A stretch of DNA of 36,089 nt from Aliiroseovarius marinus (GCF_004360145.1 NZ_SAIT01000023.1:1-36089); one strand, 5' to 3'. Counted from the first letter of the stretch, positions 16,305-26,245 are shown. Notes: generated from the sequence alone by a model not told the origin. Translations and numbers: made by a program.

Positions 16305-17003
16305 TTACTCCGCAGGGTTTGCAGGTTTCTGACGGCGCGAACGCACCACCTGATAGCCGGGACGCCAGATATAGCGCACGGGCACCGACAGCATGTGCAC
16401 CAGTCGGGTGAACGGGAAGACAAGGATAATTGTCAGCCCAAGGAACAGGTGCAGTTTGAAGACCCACGACACGTCCGCGATATAGCTGGCAGCCGCACCA
16501 TCAAAGGTGAAGATCCCCTGTGCCCAGGACATGAACTTGACCATCTCGTGCCCGTCCAGGTGACCCAGCGAGACGAAGATCGTGCCAAGGCCCAGCACCA
16601 GTTGCGCCAGAAGCATGCCCAGAATGGCAATGTCCCAGAAGCTCGAGGTCTGGCGGATGCGCGGATCAGTCCAGCGACGGTGGAACAGCATACCGCCGCC
16701 CACCAGCGCCATGACGCCTGCGATGCCACCGGCAACAACGGCCAGAAGTTGTTTCGCGCCGTGGCTGATGCCCATTGCGTCGAAGATCCAGATCGGAGTC
16801 AGAAGACCGATGAGATGGCCGAAGAAGATGACCAGAACGCCAACATGGAACAGGATCGAGCCCATCACCAGCTGCTTGCGACGCAACATCTGGGAAGACG
16901 AGGTTTTCCAGGTGAAAGGATCGCGGTCATAGCGCGCGATGCTTCCCATGATCCCCACGCCCAAGGCGATATAGGGGAAGATTCCAAAGAAGAAATTATG
17001 CAT
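16305..17003 (-). CDS. narI: Respiratory nitrate reductase gamma subunit (cytochrome b)
   Basis: The membrane diheme cytochrome b of NarGHI, oxidising quinol and passing electrons to NarH. Five transmembrane helices are visible in 232 residues. Candidate heme ligands are His53 and His63 (FHVGVLVIFFGH) and histidines in the last helix (FKLHLFLG and RLVHML). I chose the ATG at 17003 because GGAGG lies at 17013-17009 with a five-base spacing and the protein then begins MHNFFFGIFPYIAL, aligning with NarI; an alternative ATG at 17018 overlaps the narJ stop in an ATGA. Either way translation is coupled to narJ. Confidence 0.94.
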   Translation of the reverse strand: MHNFFFGIFPYIALGVGIMGSIARYDRDPFTWKTSSSQMLRRKQLVMGSILFHVGVLVIFFGHLIGLLTPIWIFDAMGISHGAKQLLAVVAGGIAGVMALVGGGMLFHRRWTDPRIRQTSSFWDIAILGMLLAQLVLGLGTIFVSLGHLDGHEMVKFMSWAQGIFTFDGAAASYIADVSWVFKLHLFLGLTIILVFPFTRLVHMLSVPVRYIWRPGYQVVRSRRQKPANPAE

Positions 17004-17014
17004 TTCCGCCTCCA

Positions 17015-17731
17015 TCATTCCGCAGCCACGCCGGGGGCGCGGGCTGCTGTGTCTGATTTGGGTTCATCCATGCGCGCCAGCATGTCGCGCACTTGTGGGC
17101 AACCGGCGTTGGGATCGGGGCCGAAGCGGACTTCGCTTTCCTCCCAGATCTCGTCCAGTGCCTCCAGATCGTTTGGATCGACCTCGGGCTGTTCCAGCAA
17201 CTCGGCCACGGCTTCTTTGTCGGCTTTTACGCCAGAAAGCTGCAACAAAGCGGCGAACACGGCAGCATATGGGCTGTCACGTCGAGCCAGTCGTTCACTC
17301 AACGCCTCCAGAATATGCGCCGCGTCCGCCAGGGTATCCTGTCCCTCGGCATAGGGACGCGTGGACAGGAATTCCAACAGAACAGGCAGGTGGTCGGGCA
17401 GTTCGCTCGACACCGGATCGAACCCGGCCTCGCGATACATCTCGACCAGCGACACCATCGCCCCGCCCCGATCGCGGCTTTCGCCGTGAACATGTTCAAA
17501 CAGGTTCAGCGACAAAGTGCGCGAGCGGTCGAAGAGCAGCACATACTGCTCTTCCAGGTCATAAATGTCCTGCGTGCCCAAGGCATCAACCAAGGGCCGC
17601 AGGTCGCGCCGGGCAGCCGCCGTCAGACGGCTGTCCGATGCCAGCACCGCGCCGATTTCCGGCATGGCCTGCTGCAGTTCGCGAGTGGGGTAGCTTAGAA
17701 CCAGCGAGATGGCTTTAAAGGTACGGTCCAT
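17015..17731 (-). CDS. narJ: Nitrate reductase molybdenum cofactor assembly chaperone
   Basis: A 238-residue acidic helical protein of the TorD/NarJ family, which holds the NarG apo-subunit while the molybdenum cofactor and Fe-S cluster are inserted. It is not part of the final enzyme. The N-terminus (KAISLVLSYPTRELQ) and the core segment SLNLFEHVHGESRDRGGAM are typical of NarJ. The start codon shares one base with the narH stop (TAATG) and its own stop overlaps the upstream candidate start of narI, as in other narGHJI operons. Confidence 0.93.
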   Translation of the reverse strand: MDRTFKAISLVLSYPTRELQQAMPEIGAVLASDSRLTAAARRDLRPLVDALGTQDIYDLEEQYVLLFDRSRTLSLNLFEHVHGESRDRGGAMVSLVEMYREAGFDPVSSELPDHLPVLLEFLSTRPYAEGQDTLADAAHILEALSERLARRDSPYAAVFAALLQLSGVKADKEAVAELLEQPEVDPNDLEALDEIWEESEVRFGPDPNAGCPQVRDMLARMDEPKSDTAARAPGVAAE

Positions 17732-19254
17732 TACATCACCTCCGACGGCATTTTCAGGGCTTTCTTGGCACCGCCAAACAGCGAGGCCTTGGACGTTCCA
17801 CCGGAACAGCCATTGGTGTCGGTGAAGCCGCAGCCGCCGCGCAGATCGTAAGCGTCTTCGACTTGTTCACGGTGTGTGGTCGGGATCACGAAACGGTCTT
17901 CGTAGTCAGCCAAGGCCATGATTTTATACATGTCCTCGATGGTGCGACCCGACAGACCGACGCGCTGCGCCAGACCCTCGTCCGTCACGCCCTCGATGGT
18001 TTTCGATCGCATGTAGGCCCGCATCCCCAGCATCCGCTCCAACGCTGTGACCACGGGGGCTTCGTCGCCGGCGGTCAGCATGTTGGCCAGATACTTCACC
18101 GGGATCCGCAGGTTCTGGACGTCGGGCATTGCGCCGTCGGTGCCGATTGCACCTGCTTCGGCTGCGTTCTGGATCGGGCTGAGTGGCGGGATATACCAGA
18201 CCATCGGAAGGGTGCGATATTCGGGGTGCAGCGGGAAGGCTACTTTCCACTCCATCGCCATCTTCCAGACCGGGCTTTCTTGAGCTGCCTTGATCCAATC
18301 CTGCGGAACACCGTCGCGCGCTGCGGCGGCAATCACCTCGGGATCATTCGGGTCAAGGAAGACACCCAGCTGTGCGTCATAAAGATCGGTGGTGGCTTCC
18401 GCATTCGCGGCTTCCTCGATCTTGTCGGCATCATAGAGCATCACACCCAGATAGCGGATCCGGCCCACGCAGGTTTCCGAACAGACGGTCGGATTGCCGC
18501 TTTCGATACGCGGATAGCACAGGGTGCATTTCTCGGACTTACCGGTCGACCAGTTATAGTAGACCTTTTTGTAAGGACAGCCCGAGACACACATCCGCCA
18601 ACCGCGACACTTCTCTTGGTCGATCAGAACGATGCCGTCTTCCTCGCGCTTATAGATCGCGCCCGAGGGACACGAAGCCGCACAGGCCGGGTTCAGGCAG
18701 TGTTCGCACAGACGGGGGAGATACATCATGAAGGTGTTCTCGTATTCCCCGTAGATCTGCTTTTGCACACCTTCGAAGTTGTAGTCTTCACCACGTTTCG
18801 AGAACTCGCCGCCCAGGATTTCTTCCCAGTTCGGTCCCTTTTCGATCTTCTCAATCCGTTCGCCAGTGATCTTGGAACGCGGGCGTGCGGTCGGGAAGGC
18901 CTCCATTTCGGGGGCCGACTTCAGGTGGTCATAGTCGAAATCGAACGGCTCATAGTAGTCGTCGATCTCGGGCAGGTCGGGGTTGGCGAAGATATTCGCC
19001 AAGATCCGCCATTTCGACCCCTGTTTGGGCTGCAACTTGCCCGATTTGGTGCGTTCCCAGCCACCGTTCCAACGTGCCTGGTTTTCCCAGTCGGTCGGAT
19101 AGCCGGTACCCGGTTTGCTTTCCACGTTGTTGAACCATGCATATTCAACACCATCGCGCGAGGTCCAGACGTTCTTACACGTCACAGAGCAGGTGTGGCA
19201 CCCGATACATTTATCAAGGTTCAACACCATGCCGATTTGAGCACGTACCTTCAT
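17731..19254 (-). CDS. narH: Respiratory nitrate reductase beta subunit
   Basis: The 507-residue iron-sulfur electron-transfer subunit between NarI and NarG. Four cysteine groups are present: CIGCHTCSVTC at 16-26, CEHCLNPACAASCP, CRGWRMCVSGCP and the CTLC/CSETC group. Trp instead of Cys in CRGWRMC is the known NarH feature that yields a [3Fe-4S] cluster, so three [4Fe-4S] and one [3Fe-4S] centre are expected. It is cytoplasmic and bound to NarG. The ATG overlaps the narG stop (ATGA at 19254-19251) with GAGGCAG upstream. Confidence 0.96.
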   Translation of the reverse strand: MKVRAQIGMVLNLDKCIGCHTCSVTCKNVWTSRDGVEYAWFNNVESKPGTGYPTDWENQARWNGGWERTKSGKLQPKQGSKWRILANIFANPDLPEIDDYYEPFDFDYDHLKSAPEMEAFPTARPRSKITGERIEKIEKGPNWEEILGGEFSKRGEDYNFEGVQKQIYGEYENTFMMYLPRLCEHCLNPACAASCPSGAIYKREEDGIVLIDQEKCRGWRMCVSGCPYKKVYYNWSTGKSEKCTLCYPRIESGNPTVCSETCVGRIRYLGVMLYDADKIEEAANAEATTDLYDAQLGVFLDPNDPEVIAAAARDGVPQDWIKAAQESPVWKMAMEWKVAFPLHPEYRTLPMVWYIPPLSPIQNAAEAGAIGTDGAMPDVQNLRIPVKYLANMLTAGDEAPVVTALERMLGMRAYMRSKTIEGVTDEGLAQRVGLSGRTIEDMYKIMALADYEDRFVIPTTHREQVEDAYDLRGGCGFTDTNGCSGGTSKASLFGGAKKALKMPSEVM

Positions 19255-22200
19255 TCTGCTGCCTCCTTATTCGGGGTCGCTTCACGGTCGAGCCAGTCAA
19301 CCTTCTTCATCTTGCGCACCACGACGAATTCATCGCGGTTCGCACCAACGGTGCCGTAGTAGTTGAAACCGTAAGATTGCTGGGCATAGCCGCCGATCAT
19401 GTGAGTGGGCTTCAGCGTCGCACGCGTGACCGAGTTGTGAATGCCGCCGCGTTTGCCGGTCTTCTCAGACCCGGGCGTGTTCACGATTTTCTCTTGCGCA
19501 TGATACATGAAGGTCGTTCCGTCCTTCATCCGCTGACTGACAACCGCACGGGCCGTCAGGGCGCCGTTCGAGTTGTAGAGCTCGACCCAATCGTTATCGA
19601 CAATACCTGCCGATTTCGCATCGTTTTCCGAGATCCAGATCACCGGGCCCCCGCGGTTCAGCGTCAGCATGTGAAGGTTGTCGGAATAGGTCGAGTGGAT
19701 ACCCCATTTCTGGTGCGGCGTGATGAAGTTCAGCACCACATGCGGCCAGTCTTTCTCGCTATGCACCTCGTCGGTAATCGTTTTCAGGTCGACGGGGGGG
19801 CGATAGGACAGGAAGCCTTCACCGAAGGCCAACATCCACTGGTGATCCTGATAGGTCTGTTGACGACCCGTCAGGGTCCGCCACGGGATCAGTTCGTGCA
19901 CGTTGGTGTAGCCCGCGTTATAGCAGACCTCTTCACTTTCCAGACCCGACCATGTGGGCGACGAGATGATCTTGCGGGGTTGCGCGGCGATGTCGCGGAA
20001 CCGGATCTTTTCGTCTTCCTTCGGCTTGGCCAGATGGGTGTGATCACGACCGGTTGCTTTGGACAGGCTGTCCCAAGCTTTGACAGCAACCTCGCCGTTG
20101 GTTTCCGGCGCCAGCATCAAGACGACCTCAGTCGCATCAATGTCGGTCACGATCTTCGGCTGACCCTTGGCGGGGCCGTCCTCGTGCACGCCATTCAGTT
20201 CGCGCAGGTGCTGCACTTCGTGCTTGGCGTCGACCATGATGCCTTTACCGCCATTCCCCAGCTTGTCCAGAAGCGGACCAAGGGCCACAAAGCGGTCATA
20301 GATCGCGGTATAGTCGCGTTCCACCGGCACATAGTTCGGCGCGGTCTTGCCCGGAATAAGGTCACATTCGCCCTTCTTCCAATCCCGCACCTGATCCTGC
20401 GCCAGCTCACCCGGGGTGTCATGCAGAAGCGGCACCTGAACGATATCCGTCTCCACACCCAGAATTTCCGGGGCAACTTCCTGGAACTTGTGGGCGATGG
20501 ACTTGAAGATCTCCCAGTCCGACTTGCTTTCGTAAGCCGGGTCCACGGCCGCCTGAAGCGGGTGGATGAACGGGTGCATGTCCGAGGTGTTCAGGTCATT
20601 CTTTTCGTACCACGAGGCCGTGGGCAGAACGATGTCCGAATAGACCGCAGTGGTCGACATGCGGAAGTCCAGCGTGACCAACAGGTCCAGCTTGCCTTCG
20701 GGCGCATCCTCGTGCCACTTGGCTTCTTTCGGAAGCTGCGCGCCTTCTTCCCCAAGATCCTTGCCCAGAACACCGTGATCGGTGCCCAAGAGGTGCTTCA
20801 GGAAGTACTCGTGCCCCTTGCCCGACGAACCCAGCAGGTTCGAGCGCCAGACAAACAGGTTGCGCGGCCAGTTTTCCGGTGCATCCGGGTCCTCGCAGGA
20901 CATTTCCAGATCGCCAGATTTCAGCTGCTGCGCCACATAGGCAGGGATTTCCATGCCCGCGTCTTTAGCCTGTTTGGCCACCTCCAGCGGGTTGGTTTTC
21001 AGCTGCGGTGCCGACGGCAACCAGCCCATGCGTTCTGCACGGATGTTGAAGTCGATCATCGAGGCATCCCAGTCACCTTCCGGTGCGGTGGGCGACACGA
21101 TCTCGCTTGCGGTCAGGGTCTCGTAACGCCACTGATCCGAATGCGCATACCACATCGAGGTCGAGTTCATGTGACGCGGCGGACGGCCCCAATCGAGCGC
21201 GAATGCCAGCGGCAACCAACCGGTCTGCGGACGCAGTTTTTCCTGACCCACATAGTGGGCCCAACCGCCGCCGGACTGACCGACACAGCCGCACATGATC
21301 AGCATGTTGATCACGCCGCGATAGTTCATGTCCATGTGGTACCAGTGGTTCATCGCAGCGCCGATGATGATCATCGACTTACCGTTGGTCTTCTCGGCGT
21401 TCTGCGCGAATTCACGGGCGACGTGGACGATCTTGTCAGCGGATACGCCGGTGATCTTCTCGGCCCAGGCGGGGGTGCCCGGCACGTCTTCGTTATAGTC
21501 CTTGGCAACCCAGTCGCCGCCCAGACCACGATCCAGGCCATAGTTGGCGCAGAACAGGTCAAAGACAGTGGCCACGCGGATCACGCCATCTTTGGTCTGA
21601 ACTTCGCGGATCGGAATGTTGCGGGTCAGAACGTCAGGACGGTCATCGCCGGTCGAGAACTGCTCGGTCGCGCCAGCACCGAAATAGGGGAAGTCCACGC
21701 CAGCAACGCGATCATGGTCGCCATCGCCGATCAGCGTCATTTTCAGATCGGTGTCGGATTTGTTGGCGCGTTCTTCGAGGTTCCATTCCCCGTCTTCGCC
21801 CCAGCGATATCCGATCGAGCCGTTGGGCGCGACCAGACCACCGGATTTTTCATCCAGAGCAACGGTTTTCCATTCCGGGTTATTGTCTTCACCCAGTTTG
21901 CCGTCCAGATCGTCAGCACGCAGGAAGCGGCCAGGAACCAGCTTGCCGTTCTTGTCTTCCAGCTTCACCAGCATCGGGAAGTCGGAATACTTGCGGCAAT
22001 AATCCTCGAAATACTCGACTTGGTTATCCAAGTGGAATTCGCGCAGGATCACGTGGCCAAAGGCCATCGCCAGTGCGGCGTCGGTACCCTGTTTGACGTT
22101 CAGCCAGACGTCGCCAAATTTGGCGGCTTCCGAATAGTCGGGGCAGATGACGGCGGACTTGGTGCCGCGGTAACGCGCCTCGGTATAGAAGTGCGCATCA

Positions 22201-22988
22201 GGCGTCCGCGTTTGCGGCACGTTCGAGCCCCAGAGCAGCAGATAGCCAGCGTTGTACCAGTCAGCCGATTCCGGCACGTCGGTCTGTTCACCCCATGTCA
22301 TGGGCGAGGCCGGCGGAAGGTCACAATACCAGTCATAGAAGGATCCGCAGACCCCGCCAATCAGGCTCAGGTAACGCGCACCAGCGGCATAAGAAATCAT
22401 CGACATGGCCGGGATGGGCGAAAAGCCGATCACGCGGTCGGGGCCGTATTTCTTGGCGGTGTAGGCGTTGGCGGCGGCGGTAATCTCGGTCGCTTCATCC
22501 CAGCTTGCGCGGACAAAGCCACCCTTACCGCGGGTCTTTACATACGAGTCGCGCAGGATCGGGTCGTTCTGGATCGCGGTCCAGGCCTCGATCGGCGACA
22601 TGGTCTGGCGCATCCGGCGCCATACTTTCATCAGACGTCCACGGACCAGCGGGTTCTTCACGCGGTTCGCGGAATACAGATACCAGCTGTAGGACGCACC
22701 ACGGGCACAGCCGCGCGGTTCGTGGTTGGGCAGATCAGGGCGCGTACGCGGGTAATCGGTCTGTTGGGTTTCCCAAGTGACGATCCCGGATTTCACGTAG
22801 ATCTTCCACGAACACGATCCGGTACAGTTCACCCCGTGGGTCGAGCGCACAACTTTGTCGTGGCGCCAGCGATTCCGATAGGTGTCCTCCCAGTCGCGGT
22901 TTTCGTTGGTCACTTGGCCGTGACCGTTAGAAAACTGTTCCAGTTCTTTGGACTGGAAGAAGTTCAGTCTGTCGAGCAGGTGGCTCAT
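19251..22988 (-). CDS. narG: Respiratory nitrate reductase alpha subunit
   Basis: The 1245-residue catalytic subunit, reducing nitrate to nitrite on a bis-MGD molybdenum centre on the cytoplasmic face of the membrane. The FS0 [4Fe-4S] ligands are present as His51, Cys55, Cys59 and Cys94, the His-type ligand set known from NarG. The molybdenum ligand Asp is at 223 (YCDLPPASP). Length matches the family. No functional Tat signal remains, consistent with cytoplasmic NarG. AGGAGA precedes the ATG at 22988. A long open frame on the other strand over this gene is a coding shadow. It is the third gene of the operon, after two nitrate/nitrite transporters. Confidence 0.97.
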   Translation of the reverse strand: MSHLLDRLNFFQSKELEQFSNGHGQVTNENRDWEDTYRNRWRHDKVVRSTHGVNCTGSCSWKIYVKSGIVTWETQQTDYPRTRPDLPNHEPRGCARGASYSWYLYSANRVKNPLVRGRLMKVWRRMRQTMSPIEAWTAIQNDPILRDSYVKTRGKGGFVRASWDEATEITAAANAYTAKKYGPDRVIGFSPIPAMSMISYAAGARYLSLIGGVCGSFYDWYCDLPPASPMTWGEQTDVPESADWYNAGYLLLWGSNVPQTRTPDAHFYTEARYRGTKSAVICPDYSEAAKFGDVWLNVKQGTDAALAMAFGHVILREFHLDNQVEYFEDYCRKYSDFPMLVKLEDKNGKLVPGRFLRADDLDGKLGEDNNPEWKTVALDEKSGGLVAPNGSIGYRWGEDGEWNLEERANKSDTDLKMTLIGDGDHDRVAGVDFPYFGAGATEQFSTGDDRPDVLTRNIPIREVQTKDGVIRVATVFDLFCANYGLDRGLGGDWVAKDYNEDVPGTPAWAEKITGVSADKIVHVAREFAQNAEKTNGKSMIIIGAAMNHWYHMDMNYRGVINMLIMCGCVGQSGGGWAHYVGQEKLRPQTGWLPLAFALDWGRPPRHMNSTSMWYAHSDQWRYETLTASEIVSPTAPEGDWDASMIDFNIRAERMGWLPSAPQLKTNPLEVAKQAKDAGMEIPAYVAQQLKSGDLEMSCEDPDAPENWPRNLFVWRSNLLGSSGKGHEYFLKHLLGTDHGVLGKDLGEEGAQLPKEAKWHEDAPEGKLDLLVTLDFRMSTTAVYSDIVLPTASWYEKNDLNTSDMHPFIHPLQAAVDPAYESKSDWEIFKSIAHKFQEVAPEILGVETDIVQVPLLHDTPGELAQDQVRDWKKGECDLIPGKTAPNYVPVERDYTAIYDRFVALGPLLDKLGNGGKGIMVDAKHEVQHLRELNGVHEDGPAKGQPKIVTDIDATEVVLMLAPETNGEVAVKAWDSLSKATGRDHTHLAKPKEDEKIRFRDIAAQPRKIISSPTWSGLESEEVCYNAGYTNVHELIPWRTLTGRQQTYQDHQWMLAFGEGFLSYRPPVDLKTITDEVHSEKDWPHVVLNFITPHQKWGIHSTYSDNLHMLTLNRGGPVIWISENDAKSAGIVDNDWVELYNSNGALTARAVVSQRMKDGTTFMYHAQEKIVNTPGSEKTGKRGGIHNSVTRATLKPTHMIGGYAQQSYGFNYYGTVGANRDEFVVVRKMKKVDWLDREATPNKEAAE

Positions 22989-23011
22989 CTGATTTCTCCT
23001 AGGTTGGCTGG

Positions 23012-23038
23012 CCTACCCCGGCACGGGGCCGGGATAGG
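23012..23038 (-). ncRNA. Intercistronic RNA hairpin between narK2 and narG
   Basis: CCTACCCCGGC (23012-23022) and GCCGGGATAGG (23028-23038) form an 11-bp stem with one mismatch around a five-base loop in the 62-base gap. There is no U-tract on the minus strand, so it is more likely to set segmental mRNA stability or partial read-through between transporter and enzyme genes than to terminate fully. Confidence 0.55.
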
Positions 23039-23050
23039 CGGGCGTGCATA

Positions 23051-24667
23051 TCAGGGGTTCTTCACGTAGGCGCCGGGGCGCAGGTAGAACCACCAGTTGA
23101 TGGCGATGCAGACCGCATAGAAGATCGCGAAGCCGTACAGTGCGTATTCAGGCGTTCCGGCCTTCAGCTGTTCACCAAACACTTTGGGGATGATGAATGC
23201 GCCGTAAGCAGCAACCGCAGCGGTCCAACCCAGAGCAGGACCAGCCTGTTCTTTGTTGAACACCATCGCGATGGTGCGGAAAGTCGAGCCATTGCCGATA
23301 CCCGTTGCGGCGAACAGGATCAGGAACAGACCCAGGAACGGGTAGAAGTATTGTTCCGGAGTTGCCGACGAATAGGCCTGCTGGATGAAGTAGGCGACAC
23401 CCAGTGCCGAGGCGACCATGACGACCGAGATAATCTGGGTCACTTTCGCGCCACCGGCTTTGTCAGCCCACATACCACCCAGCGGACGGATCAGAGCGCC
23501 GATGAATGGGCCCATCCAGGCAAACATCAGGGCCGACGGGCCGTTGGGGTTTACCATGTCGTGGGTCATCACACCGTCAACCTCGACGTGGCTGAAGCCG
23601 AACACAACTTTGATGGTCAGTGCCAGAGCGGCCGAGTAGCCGATGAACGAACCAAAAGTCATGGTGTAGATGATCGTCATGGCCCAAGTGTGCTTGTTGC
23701 CAAAGATCTTGTACTGGCGGCTCAGGTTTTGACCGACAGCACCGGGGATCATTTTCAGACCCAGCACGGTCAGGGCGATAACGATCGGCAAAACGATCCA
23801 TTTCGATACACCCATGCCCGACGTCGGCAGACCACCTTCCGTGCCCGGCAGCAGCAGCCACAGGCCAAAGGCAGCGGTGATGAAACCGATCAGCAACATG
23901 CCCGAGATCGTGGCGAATGCGCCAAGCGGGTTGGGGATGTTCGGCGAGACGTGCTCGTCACGGATGTTGTTCATCCCCATCCAGCCAATGATCGCCAGCG
24001 GGATCAGGAAGACCAGCCAGATCAGGCCAGCGTTCTGGATGTAAGTCTCGGTTCCGGCAGGGATTTTACCGATCAGCGTACCCGAGGTGTTCACCAGCGT
24101 GCGGCTTTCGCCACCGAAGATACCCATGGTCATCGCCAGCGGGATCAGGATCTGCATGGTGGTCACACCGAAGTTCCCCAGACCCGCGTTCATACCCAGG
24201 GCGTAGCCCTGAATTTTCTTCGGGTAGAAGAAGCTGATGTTCGACATCGAGGACGAGAAGTTACCGCCGCCGATACCCGACAGGAAGGCCAGGATCTGGA
24301 AATACCACAGAGGCGTATCGGGGTTCTGCAGCGCCAGACCAGCACCAGCAGCCGGGATCATCAGAAGTGCTGTGGTGAACACAATGGTGTTTCGGCCACC
24401 CGCGATCCGGATAAAGAAGGTCGACGGAATACGCAGTGTTGCACCGGTCAGACCAGCGATTGCGCCCAGCGTAAACAGGTCGGATTTTGCAAACTCGAAG
24501 CCCAGATTAAGCATCTGAACAGTGATGATGCCCCAGTACAGCCAGACAGCAAAGCCGCACAGCAGGCTGGGAATGGAAATCCACAGATTTCGGTTGGCAA
24601 TGGACTTACCGGTGGACGCCCAGAAGGCCTCATCATCCGGTGTCCAGTTTCTTAGATCTTGTCCCAC
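23051..24667 (-). CDS. narK2: Nitrate/nitrite transporter, NarK2 type
   Basis: A 538-residue major facilitator protein with about 12 membrane helices, resembling E. coli NarK/NarU from the first residues (NWTPDDEAFW, ANRNLWISIPSLL). Both nitrate signature segments are visible (SMSNISFFYPKKIQGYALGMNAGLGNFG and a second GIGNGSTFRTIAMVF). The family exchanges cytoplasmic nitrite for periplasmic nitrate in anaerobic respiration. Translation begins at GTG (24667-24665) with GAGGAGG at 24680-24674. It lies between the NarK1-type gene and narG in the same orientation. In Paracoccus the two types are fused in one protein; here they are separate genes in the same order. Confidence 0.92.
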   Translation of the reverse strand: MGQDLRNWTPDDEAFWASTGKSIANRNLWISIPSLLCGFAVWLYWGIITVQMLNLGFEFAKSDLFTLGAIAGLTGATLRIPSTFFIRIAGGRNTIVFTTALLMIPAAGAGLALQNPDTPLWYFQILAFLSGIGGGNFSSSMSNISFFYPKKIQGYALGMNAGLGNFGVTTMQILIPLAMTMGIFGGESRTLVNTSGTLIGKIPAGTETYIQNAGLIWLVFLIPLAIIGWMGMNNIRDEHVSPNIPNPLGAFATISGMLLIGFITAAFGLWLLLPGTEGGLPTSGMGVSKWIVLPIVIALTVLGLKMIPGAVGQNLSRQYKIFGNKHTWAMTIIYTMTFGSFIGYSAALALTIKVVFGFSHVEVDGVMTHDMVNPNGPSALMFAWMGPFIGALIRPLGGMWADKAGGAKVTQIISVVMVASALGVAYFIQQAYSSATPEQYFYPFLGLFLILFAATGIGNGSTFRTIAMVFNKEQAGPALGWTAAVAAYGAFIIPKVFGEQLKAGTPEYALYGFAIFYAVCIAINWWFYLRPGAYVKNP

Positions 24668-24732
24668 GACAGTCCCTCCTCAGGGTTTGATTGGGCGGGC
24701 CACCGGGACAGGCGGCCCACCATATTCTTTGT

Positions 24733-26145
24733 TCAGACTTTTTCAGCGTGCGTGCGGTTGTATTCCTCGATCACGGCGCGCGATTCAGTCACCGCGTTCA
24801 CGGCGCGGGCGGCGCGAAGCTCCAACCCGTCAAGCTGAGCTTTTTCAAAGAGCGCACGTTCCTCGGCTTCTTTCTCTGGCGAGAAGCGGATGAACAGGGC
24901 CAGAACCGAGGCACAGCAGACCATGATGCCGATCACGAAGAAGGCGTTGTTCCAGGCCATTTCGCCTTTGAACAGGAAGCCTGCAGCCACGGCGCCTGCG
25001 TTGCCGCCAGCACCCACGATGCCTGCCACAGCGCCCAGCGCTTTCTTGTTGACGAAGGGAACGACCGAGTATGTCGCGCCTTCCGACATCTGCGTGAACA
25101 GCGAGAAGATGATCAGCATCGGGATCGCCAGGAACAGCACGTCCATGCGGCTGAACAGCATCAGGGCAAGGCCCTCACCCAGCAGAACGATGAACAGCCA
25201 GAATGTCCGGCCGCGCAGGCCCCAGAGCGATGCGAAGTTGTCGCCGAAGATTCCGCCCAGCGTACGGGCGAAGATGTTCATCAGACCGAACGAGGCCGCG
25301 ATCAGACCGGCCGTCACCAGCGTCAGGCCATCGAAGTAGTCATAGAAGTACAGCGCGGCGACGTTGTTGACGGTCAGTTCGATGCCGAAGCAAGCAGCGT
25401 AGATAAAGAACAGAACCCAGACGCGATAGTCGGCCATGGCTTTAAAGTAGGCGCCAGTGACCTTTTTCTTGTCTTCAAGCTGGCCTTTTTCGCGCAGCTC
25501 TTTGAAGTTCCCGTCCGGGGCGTCTTGCGTCAGGAAGAAGTACGCGATGCCGACCACGAAGATCACACAGCCTACAACCACCATGGACAAACGCCAGCTG
25601 GAGGCATCCGTGAAGCCCAGCGTGATGAAGATCGAGAAGACCAGCGGCATGGCAAACTGCGTGACACCGCCACCCAGGTTACCCCAGCCTGCGCTGGTTG
25701 CGTTGGCCGTCCCCACCACGTTCGGCGCGAACATGACAGTGGTGTGATACTGCGTAATCACGAAGGCCGCACCGATCATGCCGATCAGCAGGCGGAAGAA
25801 CAGGAAGCTTTCGAAGCTATCGGCCAAGCCAATCCCGGCCACCGGGAAGGCGCCAAGGATCAACAGCCAAGTATAGGCAAGCCTTGGACCGATCCGGTCA
25901 CACAGCCACCCAATAAAGAAGCGCCCGACGATCGTCATTGCCACCGAGGCAATGATCGTCCAGCCAACCTGCGATTTCGTAAACCCAAGCTCATCGCGCA
26001 CGATGATCATCAAGGGCGCGATACCGAACCATGCAAAGAAGCACGAGAAGAACGCAAACCACGTCATGTGGAAGGTTCTGATTTGCACCATTCGGACGTT
26101 GAAGAAGTTACTCCAAAGGCTTGTGGCCTTATTCTGAATTTCCAT
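24733..26145 (-). CDS. narK1: Nitrate/proton symporter, NarK1 type
   Basis: A 470-residue major facilitator transporter with about 12 helices, of the NarK1/NasA-like type (NVRMVQIRTFHMTWFAFFSCFFAWFG is the characteristic start). Signature regions NATSAGWGNLGGG and GGNAGAVAAGFLF correspond to the two nitrate motifs. It is believed to bring nitrate in with protons, starting respiration before nitrite accumulates. I chose the ATG at 26145 (MEIQNKA) preceded by AAGGGG; the longer open frame to 26373 runs through an FNR box and AT-rich promoter DNA and is unlikely. It is the first gene of the nar operon, and nar-type promoter elements lie just upstream. Confidence 0.92.
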   Translation of the reverse strand: MEIQNKATSLWSNFFNVRMVQIRTFHMTWFAFFSCFFAWFGIAPLMIIVRDELGFTKSQVGWTIIASVAMTIVGRFFIGWLCDRIGPRLAYTWLLILGAFPVAGIGLADSFESFLFFRLLIGMIGAAFVITQYHTTVMFAPNVVGTANATSAGWGNLGGGVTQFAMPLVFSIFITLGFTDASSWRLSMVVVGCVIFVVGIAYFFLTQDAPDGNFKELREKGQLEDKKKVTGAYFKAMADYRVWVLFFIYAACFGIELTVNNVAALYFYDYFDGLTLVTAGLIAASFGLMNIFARTLGGIFGDNFASLWGLRGRTFWLFIVLLGEGLALMLFSRMDVLFLAIPMLIIFSLFTQMSEGATYSVVPFVNKKALGAVAGIVGAGGNAGAVAAGFLFKGEMAWNNAFFVIGIMVCCASVLALFIRFSPEKEAEERALFEKAQLDGLELRAARAVNAVTESRAVIEEYNRTHAEKV

Positions 26146-26245
26146 TTCTTTTGTCCCCTTTTCGACCTTCAGCCCCGACCCTTTCAGGATAGGCCTGCGG
26201 TCGCTTTCGATGGGGACAACGTCTGCGAGGGCTGCGCAGTTTGTT

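Noticed and set aside
17863-19359. A 498-codon open frame opposite narH
   Set aside because: It is fully covered by narH and the end of narG and has no domain or ribosome site of its own.
19137-23069. A 1310-codon open frame on the plus strand opposite narG
   Set aside because: It is a shadow of the narG frame; its translation is rich in Arg, His, Val and Gly without any recognisable domain, and narG is certain.
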